From NCBI GenBank assembly GCA_023259575.1, contig JALRHN010000146.1, positions 239 through 5,274 on the forward strand: 5,036 bases of DNA, written 5' to 3'. Positions within the stretch are counted from its first letter, which is position 1. Each line of letters starts with the position of its first letter. The notes under the pieces were generated by a model that was not told the origin of the DNA, searched no databases, and saw only the letters and a list, made by a program, of their open reading frames with translations. Made by a program: the position numbers and the translations under genes. The DNA comes from Candidatus Kapaibacterium sp. (lineage in GTDB: Bacteria; Bacteroidota; Ignavibacteria; Kapaibacteriales; UBA961). Positions 1 through 4,394 of the stretch are shown one piece after another.

Positions 1-145
1 TGCAAACAATTGGGCTGCACTTGGTGCAAATGTTGCGCGTAATATCAATGCAAAGAAATCACATATCGGAATGTCATTCCTGTTTGCAAACGAATACAAT
101 AAGCGTTTGAAGAACAACAAGATTGATATTGCAGCCATTATTTAA
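1..145 (+). CDS. 3' end of an unidentified phage protein (partial)
   Basis: The reading frame starting at base 2 is open for 47 codons to a TAA at 143-145, and it is cut by the left edge of the window. The visible C-terminus begins ANNWAALGANVAR, has a hydrophobic patch (IGMSFLFA), a basic stretch (NKRLKNNK) and ends DIAAII. I do not recognise a family from this tail. Its codons include more C/G-ending choices (GCG, CGT, ATC, TTC, CTG) than the small genes that follow, which may mean it is a better-expressed gene. Its stop overlaps the ATG of the next gene (TAATG), the classic arrangement for translational coupling, so the two are probably on one transcript. Confidence 0.75.
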   Translation, partial: ANNWAALGANVARNINAKKSHIGMSFLFANEYNKRLKNNKIDIAAII

Positions 146-315
146 TGGCTAGTTCAGTAGAAAAATATTGGTATGCTGTTGGGTTTTGGCATTCTAAAAC
201 CCAACGGTATATACCTCCGAGTGAAGAAGAAATAGATTATTTAAAATCAATTACCGGAGTTGATATTTTAAAAGAATACGAAAAAGGACATAAGGCGGGT
301 AAAAGTGAGCACTAA
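145..315 (+). CDS. 56-residue hypothetical phage protein
   Basis: This small gene starts at the ATG that overlaps the preceding stop by one base and ends at TAA 313-315. There is no good Shine-Dalgarno before it, so reinitiation by ribosomes finishing the upstream gene is the likely way it is translated. The product is aromatic-rich at the N-terminus (KYWYAVGFW, residues 7-15), then carries PPSEEEIDYLKS (25-35) and a charged tail (EYEKGHKAGKSEH). That tail is the sort often seen at the end of small phage proteins. No domain, membrane span or cysteine pair is visible and I cannot assign a function. Residues 10-23 are encoded by a strong inverted repeat (171-212), so this stretch of mRNA may have a structural role as well. 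The reading frame is plausible rather than proven. Confidence 0.65.
   Translation: MASSVEKYWYAVGFWHSKTQRYIPPSEEEIDYLKSITGVDILKEYEKGHKAGKSEH
171..212 (+). repeat. Long inverted repeat / RNA hairpin inside the 56-residue gene
   Basis: GTTGGGTTTT (178-187) is repeated perfectly inverted as AAAACCCAAC (196-205) around an eight-base loop. Extending outward, 171-177 pairs with 206-212 using four Watson-Crick and three G-U pairs, giving a continuous 17-bp RNA stem. There is no T-tract after it, so it does not look like a simple terminator. The outer pairs are wobble pairs, which suggests an RNA-level rather than DNA-level structure. It lies 26 bases after the stop/start junction at 143-147. Confidence 0.7.
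292..298 (+). promoter_or_regulatory. Shine-Dalgarno deciding the GTG start at 305
   Basis: AAGGCGG differs by one base from AAGGAGG and ends six bases before GTG 305. No ATG is available in that frame near the N-terminus, so this site is the main support for a GTG start. Confidence 0.55.
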
Positions 316-748
316 TGTAAAAGCATATATCGATATTATTGGATATAAAGCATTGCATCAGATTAAAACACACAATGGTAATTATTCATTCAATGTCAAT
401 ATTCCTGTTGATAATCATACAATGGATGTTCCTAATTTTCATGAAGCAAGAATGGAAGCATATCGAAGATTTTTGGTTCGTGCTGAAGAATTGATGAATC
501 TTAATGGTATTAATTATTATGAAGTTCAAGGCAATGGATCAGTATGGATTACTCCATTTCTGAATGGTGAAGCAATTAAAGCACCACTTGATGATTTTAT
601 CTCATTTGAACAATATGTTCTAGAGAGACGATTTATTTCAATGTTTAATTTAATGGATGACTTATTGTCATCCATTAATGATATTTTGAAATATTCATCA
701 ACATATGACAATTTTATAACAAACATGGAAGGGTTCATGAACCTATGA
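305..748 (+). CDS. 147-residue hypothetical phage protein (GTG start)
   Basis: The open frame runs from GTG 305 to TGA 746-748 and overlaps the 56-residue gene by 11 bases, which is common in dense phage operons. The start is chosen for the AAGGCGG site six bases upstream and because no in-frame ATG occurs until the middle of the protein. The product has no cysteine. It begins MSTNVKAYIDIIGYKALHQ, has a central charged helix (residues about 46-66, NFHEARMEAYRRFLVRAEEL), a short Gly/Asn turn region (NLNGINYYEVQGNGSVWITPFLNG) that looks like beta strands, and a helical C-terminal third rich in Met, Leu, Ile and Phe. There is no signal peptide or membrane segment. I do not recognise a family. 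Its stop overlaps the next start as ATGA, so the two are probably co-translated. Confidence 0.8.
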   Translation: MSTNVKAYIDIIGYKALHQIKTHNGNYSFNVNIPVDNHTMDVPNFHEARMEAYRRFLVRAEELMNLNGINYYEVQGNGSVWITPFLNGEAIKAPLDDFISFEQYVLERRFISMFNLMDDLLSSINDILKYSSTYDNFITNMEGFMNL

Positions 749-1101
749 TAAAAGAAAAACAAACTTGTGAACAAGTAATTGATTCACATATGAAAGATAG
801 AAATGTTTACCTAGAGGAACTGAATGACATTATTGGTGATGTTGATTCAACCCCTGAGCAAACAGAAGAGGCATTGAATGAACTTAGTGAATTCCCTGCT
901 CATATTGAATCATTTAAAGTAATTAAAATTACTTTATCTGGTGGAGGCCCAGCAGATTGGATTGAAGTTAAGGTTGACGAAGACGGTGATGTTATGGGCA
1001 TGACATATCATTATGCAGATTGGTTTGACCATGCTGATAGAAAAATCTATAGCGATTCTTATCTTTGGGATTTCGCAATGCAAATTGTAGATAACTACTA
1101 A
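745..1101 (+). CDS. 118-residue hypothetical protein with GGGPADW and ADWF motifs
   Basis: The start ATG overlaps the upstream stop (ATGA, 745-748). A purine-rich GGAAGGG at 727-733 could serve as a somewhat distant ribosome-binding site, but coupling is the likelier route. The N-terminal half (residues 1-50) is acidic and helical, with an ELNDIIGDVDSTPEQTEEALNELSEFP segment in its second part. The C-terminal half holds the recognisable part: a strand leading into LSGGGPADWIEV (64-75), an acidic turn (VDEDGDVMG), then YHYADWFDHA (88-97). This strand-GGGPA-strand-ADWF layout resembles small uncharacterised proteins that recur in phages and bacteria, but I cannot name the family or a reaction. 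No catalytic signature or transmembrane span is seen. It is a small cytoplasmic, probably alpha/beta protein of unknown role. Confidence 0.85.
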   Translation: MIKEKQTCEQVIDSHMKDRNVYLEELNDIIGDVDSTPEQTEEALNELSEFPAHIESFKVIKITLSGGGPADWIEVKVDEDGDVMGMTYHYADWFDHADRKIYSDSYLWDFAMQIVDNY

Positions 1102-1106
1102 AACAA

Positions 1107-1111
1107 AAGGA
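1107..1111 (+). promoter_or_regulatory. Ribosome-binding site for the 1120 gene
   Basis: AAGGA lies eight bases before ATG 1120, within an A-rich leader (AAAAGGAAAACAAAAATG). Nearly the same leader precedes the ATPase-like gene at 1784, so the two genes share a translation-initiation style. Confidence 0.7.
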
Positions 1112-1119
1112 AAACAAAA

Positions 1120-1686
1120 ATGGAAAACATTAATGTAACATTGGGAATTGATGATGAAGCAATTGAAAGACTTGCTGATAAAGTCTCAAATGTAATTGAT
1201 ATTGGTGATGAAGTAAAGTCAGTAATTGAAGATTATGATTTCTCTGACGAGATTGATAGTTATCTCAATTACAACGTCGACTTTAAGCAATATGTAACCG
1301 AAGAAATTGAAAATATCAGTATCTCAGAATATATTGATGTTGATGATATCAATCTCGATAGCAAAGCAGAAGATATGCTTTCATCTTATTCACCAGTTAG
1401 CGGTTGTTCAACAGCACAAGCATTTACAACTGCAATTGAAAAAGCTGTACGTTATCTTTTGCTTAAGAACGATGATTTCGTTGAGAATATTGCCAATGCT
1501 CTCGAAAAGCGTATTGAAAAGTCAAAGCGAGAAGAGATGAAGCAATCTATTATTGAAGAAGTTAAACCACTCTTCTTTGATGAGTTTAAAGCTGATCTTG
1601 AGCGATATGCTGCTCAAGTTAATCAATCAACAACAAGTAATCCAGCAGTAGTTAATCAAACAACTACTCATTGGTTTAATTCATAA
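1120..1686 (+). CDS. Acidic, helical 188-residue hypothetical phage protein
   Basis: ATG 1120 is well supported by AAGGA eight bases upstream. The first 90 or so residues are strongly acidic and show a loose repeat in which short hydrophobic-acidic units recur: VIDIGDEV, DYDFSDEI, NVDFKQYV, NISISEYI, DVDDINLD. This suggests a chain of amphipathic strands or helices rather than a globular enzyme. Residues about 100-165 are helical, with a charged stretch (ALEKRIEKSKREEMKQSIIEEVKPLFFDEF) that could form a coiled coil. The tail (168-188) is Gln/Asn/Thr/Ser-rich with two related segments, VNQSTTSNPAV and VNQTTTHWFNS. There is no membrane span, signal peptide or catalytic motif. The composition would suit a protein-binding or DNA-mimic-like role, but that is only inference; the function is unknown. 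A palindromic gap follows before the next gene. Confidence 0.88.
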   Translation: MENINVTLGIDDEAIERLADKVSNVIDIGDEVKSVIEDYDFSDEIDSYLNYNVDFKQYVTEEIENISISEYIDVDDINLDSKAEDMLSSYSPVSGCSTAQAFTTAIEKAVRYLLLKNDDFVENIANALEKRIEKSKREEMKQSIIEEVKPLFFDEFKADLERYAAQVNQSTTSNPAVVNQTTTHWFNS

Positions 1687-1689
1687 AAA

Positions 1690-1703
1690 GTAATTTAAAT
1701 TAC
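1690..1703. repeat. 14-bp perfect palindrome
   Basis: GTAATTTAAATTAC reads identically on both strands and begins four bases after the stop of the 1120 gene. A perfect palindrome without a spacer is more typical of a dimeric protein-binding site than of an RNA hairpin, though AT-rich sequence makes chance occurrence easier. Confidence 0.45.
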
Positions 1704-1709
1704 AATACA

Positions 1710-1729
1710 AACATTTAACAAAAAATGTT
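1710..1729 (+). repeat. Small inverted repeat in the 1687-1783 gap
   Basis: AACATT (1710-1715) pairs with AATGTT (1724-1729) around an eight-base loop. It sits between the 14-bp palindrome and the GC-rich stem-loop. The six-bp AT-rich stem is weak alone and is recorded because of its neighbours. Confidence 0.35.
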
Positions 1730-1730
1730 G

Positions 1731-1757
1731 GGGGGTGGTCAATAAAAGACCATCCCC
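1731..1757 (+). promoter_or_regulatory. GC-rich intergenic stem-loop (possible terminator or RNA-processing/stability element)
   Basis: GGGGGTGGTC (1731-1740) pairs with GACCATCCCC (1748-1757), ten pairs with one G-U, around the loop AATAAAA. It is by far the most GC-rich spot in the window. On the + strand it is followed by TGACGAAAC, not by a T-tract, so it is not a canonical intrinsic terminator in that direction. On the other strand six T follow within a few bases, but no - strand gene ends there. It may stabilise or separate the transcripts of the 1120 and 1784 genes, lying 26 bases before ATG 1784. Confidence 0.6.
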
Positions 1758-1783
1758 TGACGAAACTAAAAGGAAAATTAAAA

Positions 1784-3244
1784 ATGAAATATATTAAAGT
1801 TACAAATACGGCACAAGAAGTTAATCGATTGAAACTAGAAAAACTTGGTTTTTCAACAAAGCGTGATGATGAAACATCAATTGGTCAGTTTGGATCTGGA
1901 ATTAAGTTTGCTCCAATTGCAGCTATTCGCAAAGGAATTGATTTCATCTTTGCTGGTGCCGATGCAAAAGGTAGCTATACACTTCGTTATATCACTAAGG
2001 ATGATGAAGGTGTTTCATCAATCTTTTATAAGTATGATGATTATGAGAAACCATCATCTTTTACTGCTGAAGCAGGAACACTTTCATGGGAAAATGATTT
2101 TCAAATTTATCGTGAAGTTGTTGCCAATGCAATGGATGAAGCAAAAATTTCAGGCACTGATTGGGATATCAGTATTGTAGATGTTGATGAAATCATTCCG
2201 GTTGACGGAGAGTTTTCTGTTTATCTTTCTGCTACTGAAAGTCTTCTAGAAATCCATGATAACTTTGATAGTTATTTCTCAGTTAATCGAGAGCCAATTT
2301 TTGAAGTTTCAAAAATTTCTCGTATTTATCCATCAATTGATGGAACACTAAGAGTCTACTGTAAGGGTGTTCTTGTCTATTCAGCTCAGCAACGTGTTGA
2401 TAGAAATGGTGGAGAATTGATGCATTCACTTTTTGATTATGAGTTTGATGACTTAAGTTTGAATGAGGAAAGAACCGTCAGTTCAGAATGGGATATGAAT
2501 GGGAGAATTCTTTACGCTTTGAGCAATCTAAGCGATAAGAAAATGGTTTCAGATGTTCTTGATTTCTTTATTGAAGAAACTCATAGCCATGATCAATATT
2601 ATGAAACAGCTCAAATCCCTGCATATCTTTTCTCAAATGGCAAAGATGTTCAATGGAAAAATGTCTTTGATGAGAAATACAAAGATGGTGTAATTATTAG
2701 AAAAGATAAAAGCAGTATTAATTTAGTAGCGACTGCCCGTTCAAAAGGTTATGAACCAGTTTTTGTTGATCATGATGGAATTGAAAAGTTTCTTTCAACA
2801 GCTGGAATCAAAACATTTGAAAATATTTTTGGTGAAGCATTTATCTATGATTATGAAATGGGATATAGCAAGTATCCTAAACTTAAGCAAGCTATTGATA
2901 TTGTTTCTAATATTTTTCCAATGTTTGCAAAAGTAACAGATGCAATTGGTGTTGTTCATGATATTGATGAGGATGGTTCAATTCTTGGTTTAACAACATC
3001 TGTTCGTCTTAATGACGAAGATAGCGAAATGACAAAGATTATCCTAATTAGTTCTGAGCATATCAATAGTTCTACAATCAATTCTTTAATTGGTACATTG
3101 ATTCATGAATGGGATCACTATACTTCATTCATTAGCGATGGAGATATGAATGGAAGAATGTTCCGCGAACTTGCTGATGATAAAATCGGTTATCTTGTAT
3201 ACGAACTATGGTGCCATAGAATTAACTCGGAAAATAATCGATAG
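1784..3244 (+). CDS. Putative permuted GHKL-type ATPase with C-terminal HExxH zincin-like motif
   Basis: ATG 1784 follows AAGGA (1770-1774) at nine bases. Residues 1-50 read like the second half of a GHKL ATP-binding core (Hsp90, MutL, MORC, rIIA). A strand is followed by LEKLGFSTK (18-26), the lid-type LGxSxK segment, and then IGQFGSGIKFA (33-43), matching the glycine-rich box of Hsp90/MORC proteins. The N-box follows instead of preceding: YREVVANAMDEA (109-120), with E111, N115 and D118 in the expected E-x3-N-x2-D spacing. The canonical DxGxG box is not clear. Residues 188-231 (LRVYCKGVLVYS ... SLFDYEFDDLSLNEERT) look like a conserved strand/arginine region after the core. The C-terminus has LIGTLIHEWDHYTSF, an HExxH zinc motif (H441, E442, H445), and a downstream E462 in FRELADD as a possible third ligand. 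I infer a cytoplasmic ATP-binding protein with a peptidase-like domain; neither activity nor substrate is shown. Confidence 0.85.
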   Translation: MKYIKVTNTAQEVNRLKLEKLGFSTKRDDETSIGQFGSGIKFAPIAAIRKGIDFIFAGADAKGSYTLRYITKDDEGVSSIFYKYDDYEKPSSFTAEAGTLSWENDFQIYREVVANAMDEAKISGTDWDISIVDVDEIIPVDGEFSVYLSATESLLEIHDNFDSYFSVNREPIFEVSKISRIYPSIDGTLRVYCKGVLVYSAQQRVDRNGGELMHSLFDYEFDDLSLNEERTVSSEWDMNGRILYALSNLSDKKMVSDVLDFFIEETHSHDQYYETAQIPAYLFSNGKDVQWKNVFDEKYKDGVIIRKDKSSINLVATARSKGYEPVFVDHDGIEKFLSTAGIKTFENIFGEAFIYDYEMGYSKYPKLKQAIDIVSNIFPMFAKVTDAIGVVHDIDEDGSILGLTTSVRLNDEDSEMTKIILISSEHINSSTINSLIGTLIHEWDHYTSFISDGDMNGRMFRELADDKIGYLVYELWCHRINSENNR

Positions 3245-3290
3245 GAAATATAGGGAAACGGTTCGGATAGGGAATGTCTTCCACTAAGAT

Positions 3291-3316
3291 ACAGACAACT
3301 TTAACAAGGAGTCTGT
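3291..3316 (+). promoter_or_regulatory. Hairpin enclosing the Shine-Dalgarno of the 41-residue gene
   Basis: ACAGAC (3291-3296) pairs perfectly with GTCTGT (3311-3316) around a 14-base loop that contains AAGGA; the last G of AAGGAG (3306-3311) is in the stem. The helix ends two bases before ATG 3318, so folding could limit ribosome access, making it a candidate translational control element. A six-bp stem with a 14-base loop is only moderately stable. Confidence 0.4.
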
Positions 3317-3317
3317 C

Positions 3318-3443
3318 ATGGGATTACATTCACATTTTACTTTTTATAAATGGCTAACAGTAATTGCTTTTATTATTGCTTTTCCAGTTTTGGGTTTAAT
3401 AGCCCTTATTGGATTAACAATGTTTATGGTAGGAGGTAAGTAA
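3318..3443 (+). CDS. 41-residue single-span membrane protein
   Basis: A short gene runs from ATG 3318 to TAA 3441-3443. It is preceded by AAGGAG (3306-3311) six bases upstream, one of the best ribosome-binding sites in the window. The product starts MGLHSHFTFYKW, followed by an unbroken hydrophobic stretch of about 25 residues (13-38, LTVIAFIIAFPVLGLIALIG then LTMFMV) and ends GGK. This is clearly one transmembrane helix with a kink-forming proline at 23. There is no lipobox or cleavage site, so it probably stays anchored in the inner membrane. Size and topology would fit a holin-like, anti-holin, superinfection-exclusion or membrane-modulator peptide, but no family is recognisable. Its stop overlaps the next ATG (TAATG), and its last codons contain the next gene's ribosome-binding site, so the pair is coupled. 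Confidence 0.75.
   Translation: MGLHSHFTFYKWLTVIAFIIAFPVLGLIALIGLTMFMVGGK
3431..3436 (+). promoter_or_regulatory. Strong Shine-Dalgarno for the 3443 gene
   Basis: AGGAGG lies six bases before ATG 3443, inside the last codons of the 41-residue membrane protein. It fixes the start of the downstream gene. Confidence 0.75.
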
Positions 3444-3817
3444 TGCCAAGATATGAAAATTATTTTATTGTTGAATTTAGATTCCCAGTAATAGTTGAAG
3501 ATGTTTCTACAGTAGCAGAGGCTGTATCTAAGGCTCATAGGATTTGTGAAAGAGTACATGGTTTTAAGCCAACTAACTGGTTTGCTAGAATTTTTGAGTA
3601 TTCAACACAAGCAAAGAATCCAGGTCTTTCTAAGGAATACTTTTATAATCCGAATTCATCAACATATAGAGAAATCACTAAGAACATTAAGTTTTTCAAT
3701 GATCTTAATGAAAAGGGTTTATCTGTAGATGATGTTTTCAATTATGAAACCTTTATCAGCAAGGTAGCTATTGACGAAGAGATTAAAATAGATAAAATAA
3801 AAGATGAGAGACAATAG
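3443..3817 (+). CDS. 124-residue hypothetical phage protein
   Basis: The start is fixed by AGGAGG six bases upstream and the TAATG overlap with the membrane-protein gene. The N-terminal half looks like a small alpha/beta fold: strand ENYFIVEFRFPVIVE (5-19), helix STVAEAVSKAHRICERVHG (22-40), then strand NWFARIFEYS (45-54). It has a single cysteine (C35). The C-terminal half is helical and charged (TYREITKNIKFFNDLNEKG and beyond), ending in a Lys/Asp/Glu-rich tail. There is no membrane span, signal peptide or catalytic motif, and I do not recognise a family. Close coupling with the preceding membrane peptide hints at a joint role, for example as a cytoplasmic partner, but this is inference. 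The last 14 bases overlap the HNH endonuclease gene. Confidence 0.85.
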   Translation: MPRYENYFIVEFRFPVIVEDVSTVAEAVSKAHRICERVHGFKPTNWFARIFEYSTQAKNPGLSKEYFYNPNSSTYREITKNIKFFNDLNEKGLSVDDVFNYETFISKVAIDEEIKIDKIKDERQ

Positions 3818-4241
3818 GAAAGTAATCTGTGCAGGTTGTCAAAACCAATATTTTCTAAATACAACGTCAGTATATAGAAAGAAAAGGTGTTGCGGAAAAC
3901 AGGAATGTTTCAGCAAAATTGATGCAAAGATTACGCATTCAAATTATATTAAGCAAAAAAAGAAAATGGAAAATGGAACTTTTAGACATGGAGTTCCAAT
4001 TGCTATAAAACAAGATATCTATAATAGAGATGGAATTGATTGTAAACTTTGTTTTAATGAAATTAAAGAAGGCGATAAGCAAGTCCATCATATTATTCCT
4101 GTGTCAAATCAGGGCACTGACGATATGAATAATTTGATATTGCTTTGTAGGCAATGTCATTTATTAGTTCACAAAGAAGGATGTGAAAAGTTTTATAACA
4201 AGTTTTATTCTTATATTCAAGAAATAGAATATAAGATATAA
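3804..4241 (+). CDS. HNH endonuclease with an N-terminal zinc finger (freestanding homing-type)
   Basis: Residues 66-124 form a recognisable HNH nuclease. AIKQDIYNRDG leads to C80-x2-C83, then the catalytic-region VHHIIPVSNQGTDDMNNLILLC with H95-H96 and N109/N110, then C115-x2-C118-H119 and a further H123. The two CxxC pairs would bind a structural zinc, and the histidines and asparagine form the beta-beta-alpha-metal site that cuts DNA. The N-terminus has another likely zinc site (C9-x2-C12 with C29/C30 and C35), a type seen in phage HNH proteins as a DNA-binding finger. At 145 residues the protein is a plausible complete freestanding enzyme. The ATG lies inside the end of the upstream gene (14-base overlap) and has no good Shine-Dalgarno. 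The stop is seven bases before a tRNA gene. Such genes are typically mobile homing endonucleases; the target site cannot be read here. Confidence 0.92.
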   Translation: MRDNRKVICAGCQNQYFLNTTSVYRKKRCCGKQECFSKIDAKITHSNYIKQKKKMENGTFRHGVPIAIKQDIYNRDGIDCKLCFNEIKEGDKQVHHIIPVSNQGTDDMNNLILLCRQCHLLVHKEGCEKFYNKFYSYIQEIEYKI

Positions 4242-4248
4242 AAGGTCT

Positions 4249-4332
4249 GGGGATATGGCGAAATCGGCAAACGCAGAAGACTTAAAATCTTCCGATAGAA
4301 ATATCTTATGGGTTCAAGTCCCATTATCCCCA
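4249..4332 (+). tRNA. tRNA-Leu (anticodon UAA)
   Basis: A complete class II cloverleaf is visible. The acceptor stem GGGGATA (4249-4255) pairs with TATCCCC (4325-4331), with discriminator A4332. The D stem is GCG/CGC with a GG-containing loop. The anticodon stem GAAGA/TCTTC (4276-4280/4288-4292) has loop CTTAAAA and anticodon TAA at 4283-4285. A long variable arm (4293-4307) has a GATA/TATC stem. The T stem ATGGG/CCCAT has loop TTCAAGT. All stems pair without mismatch. The long variable arm, UAA anticodon and A discriminator all fit leucine, reading UUA (and UUG by wobble). CCA is not encoded (ACTA follows the acceptor), so it must be added after processing. The likely role is to supply UUA decoding, a codon favoured in AT-rich phage genes. 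Confidence 0.97.
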
Positions 4333-4333
4333 C

Positions 4334-4370
4334 TATAATAACAATAAAAAAATAGCGTAAAGTTATTATA
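4334..4370 (+). repeat. 9-bp inverted repeat between the tRNA and the late promoter box
   Basis: TATAATAAC (4334-4342) is matched exactly inverted by GTTATTATA (4362-4370) around a 19-base A-rich spacer. The right arm runs into the TATAAATA box by two bases. It starts one base after the tRNA's discriminator triplet region, so it could mark the end of the tRNA transcript, form a processing hairpin, or be a binding site at the promoter. An AT-only composition apart from one C/G pair lowers confidence. Confidence 0.45.
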
Positions 4371-4376
4371 TAAATA
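4369..4376 (+). promoter_or_regulatory. T4-type late promoter (TATAAATA)
   Basis: TATAAATA is an exact match to the -10 consensus of T4 late promoters, which are recognised by RNA polymerase carrying the phage late sigma factor (gp55) and need no -35 box. Transcription would start about six bases downstream, near 4382, right at the AAGGAG sequence. It sits in a short intergenic gap facing the 199-residue gene, which supports a real role. In such AT-rich DNA an eight-base match can also arise by chance. Confidence 0.6.
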
Positions 4377-4381
4377 TATAC

Positions 4382-4387
4382 AAGGAG
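4382..4387 (+). promoter_or_regulatory. Strong Shine-Dalgarno that fits a mini-ORF, not the main gene
   Basis: AAGGAG is seven bases before GTG 4395 but 32 bases before ATG 4420, too far to serve the large gene directly. It is the only good ribosome-binding site in this leader. Confidence 0.55.
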
Positions 4388-4394
4388 ATTCTTT

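Noticed and set aside
526..774. 82-codon open frame on the - strand
   Set aside because: It lies antisense to two well-supported + strand genes, and its translation is low-complexity Ser/Ile/Leu-rich, as expected from the reverse of AT-rich coding DNA.
1307..1540. 77-codon alternative frame inside the acidic gene; likewise 1845-2180, 2751-2936 and 3546-3728
   Set aside because: These are +1-shifted shadows of real genes with Met/Ile/Leu/Gln-heavy composition and no supporting start sites.
3241..3274. Three ATAGG(G)AA-like direct repeats after the ATPase-like gene
   Set aside because: The units are short, unevenly spaced (9 and 17 bases) and partly formed by the stop codon; not convincing as iterons or operators.
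3262..3290. Possible sigma70-like promoter, TTCGGA and TAAGAT with 17-base spacing
   Set aside because: It matches only three and four of six consensus bases, which is not distinguishable from chance in AT-rich DNA.
3345..3352. TATAAATG, one mismatch from the late promoter box
   Set aside because: It lies inside the coding sequence of the membrane peptide, and one-mismatch matches are expected by chance here.
3274..3357. 27-codon open frame starting at ATG 3274
   Set aside because: The purines before it are too close to act as a ribosome-binding site, and it overlaps the better-supported 41-residue gene out of frame.
3344..3559. 71-codon open frame on the - strand
   Set aside because: It is antisense to the membrane peptide and the 124-residue gene, both of which have strong ribosome-binding sites and overlapping stop/start codons.
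4237..4244. TATAAAAG just before the tRNA as a promoter
   Set aside because: It would place the start within the first bases of the tRNA and differs from consensus at two positions; read-through from upstream is simpler.
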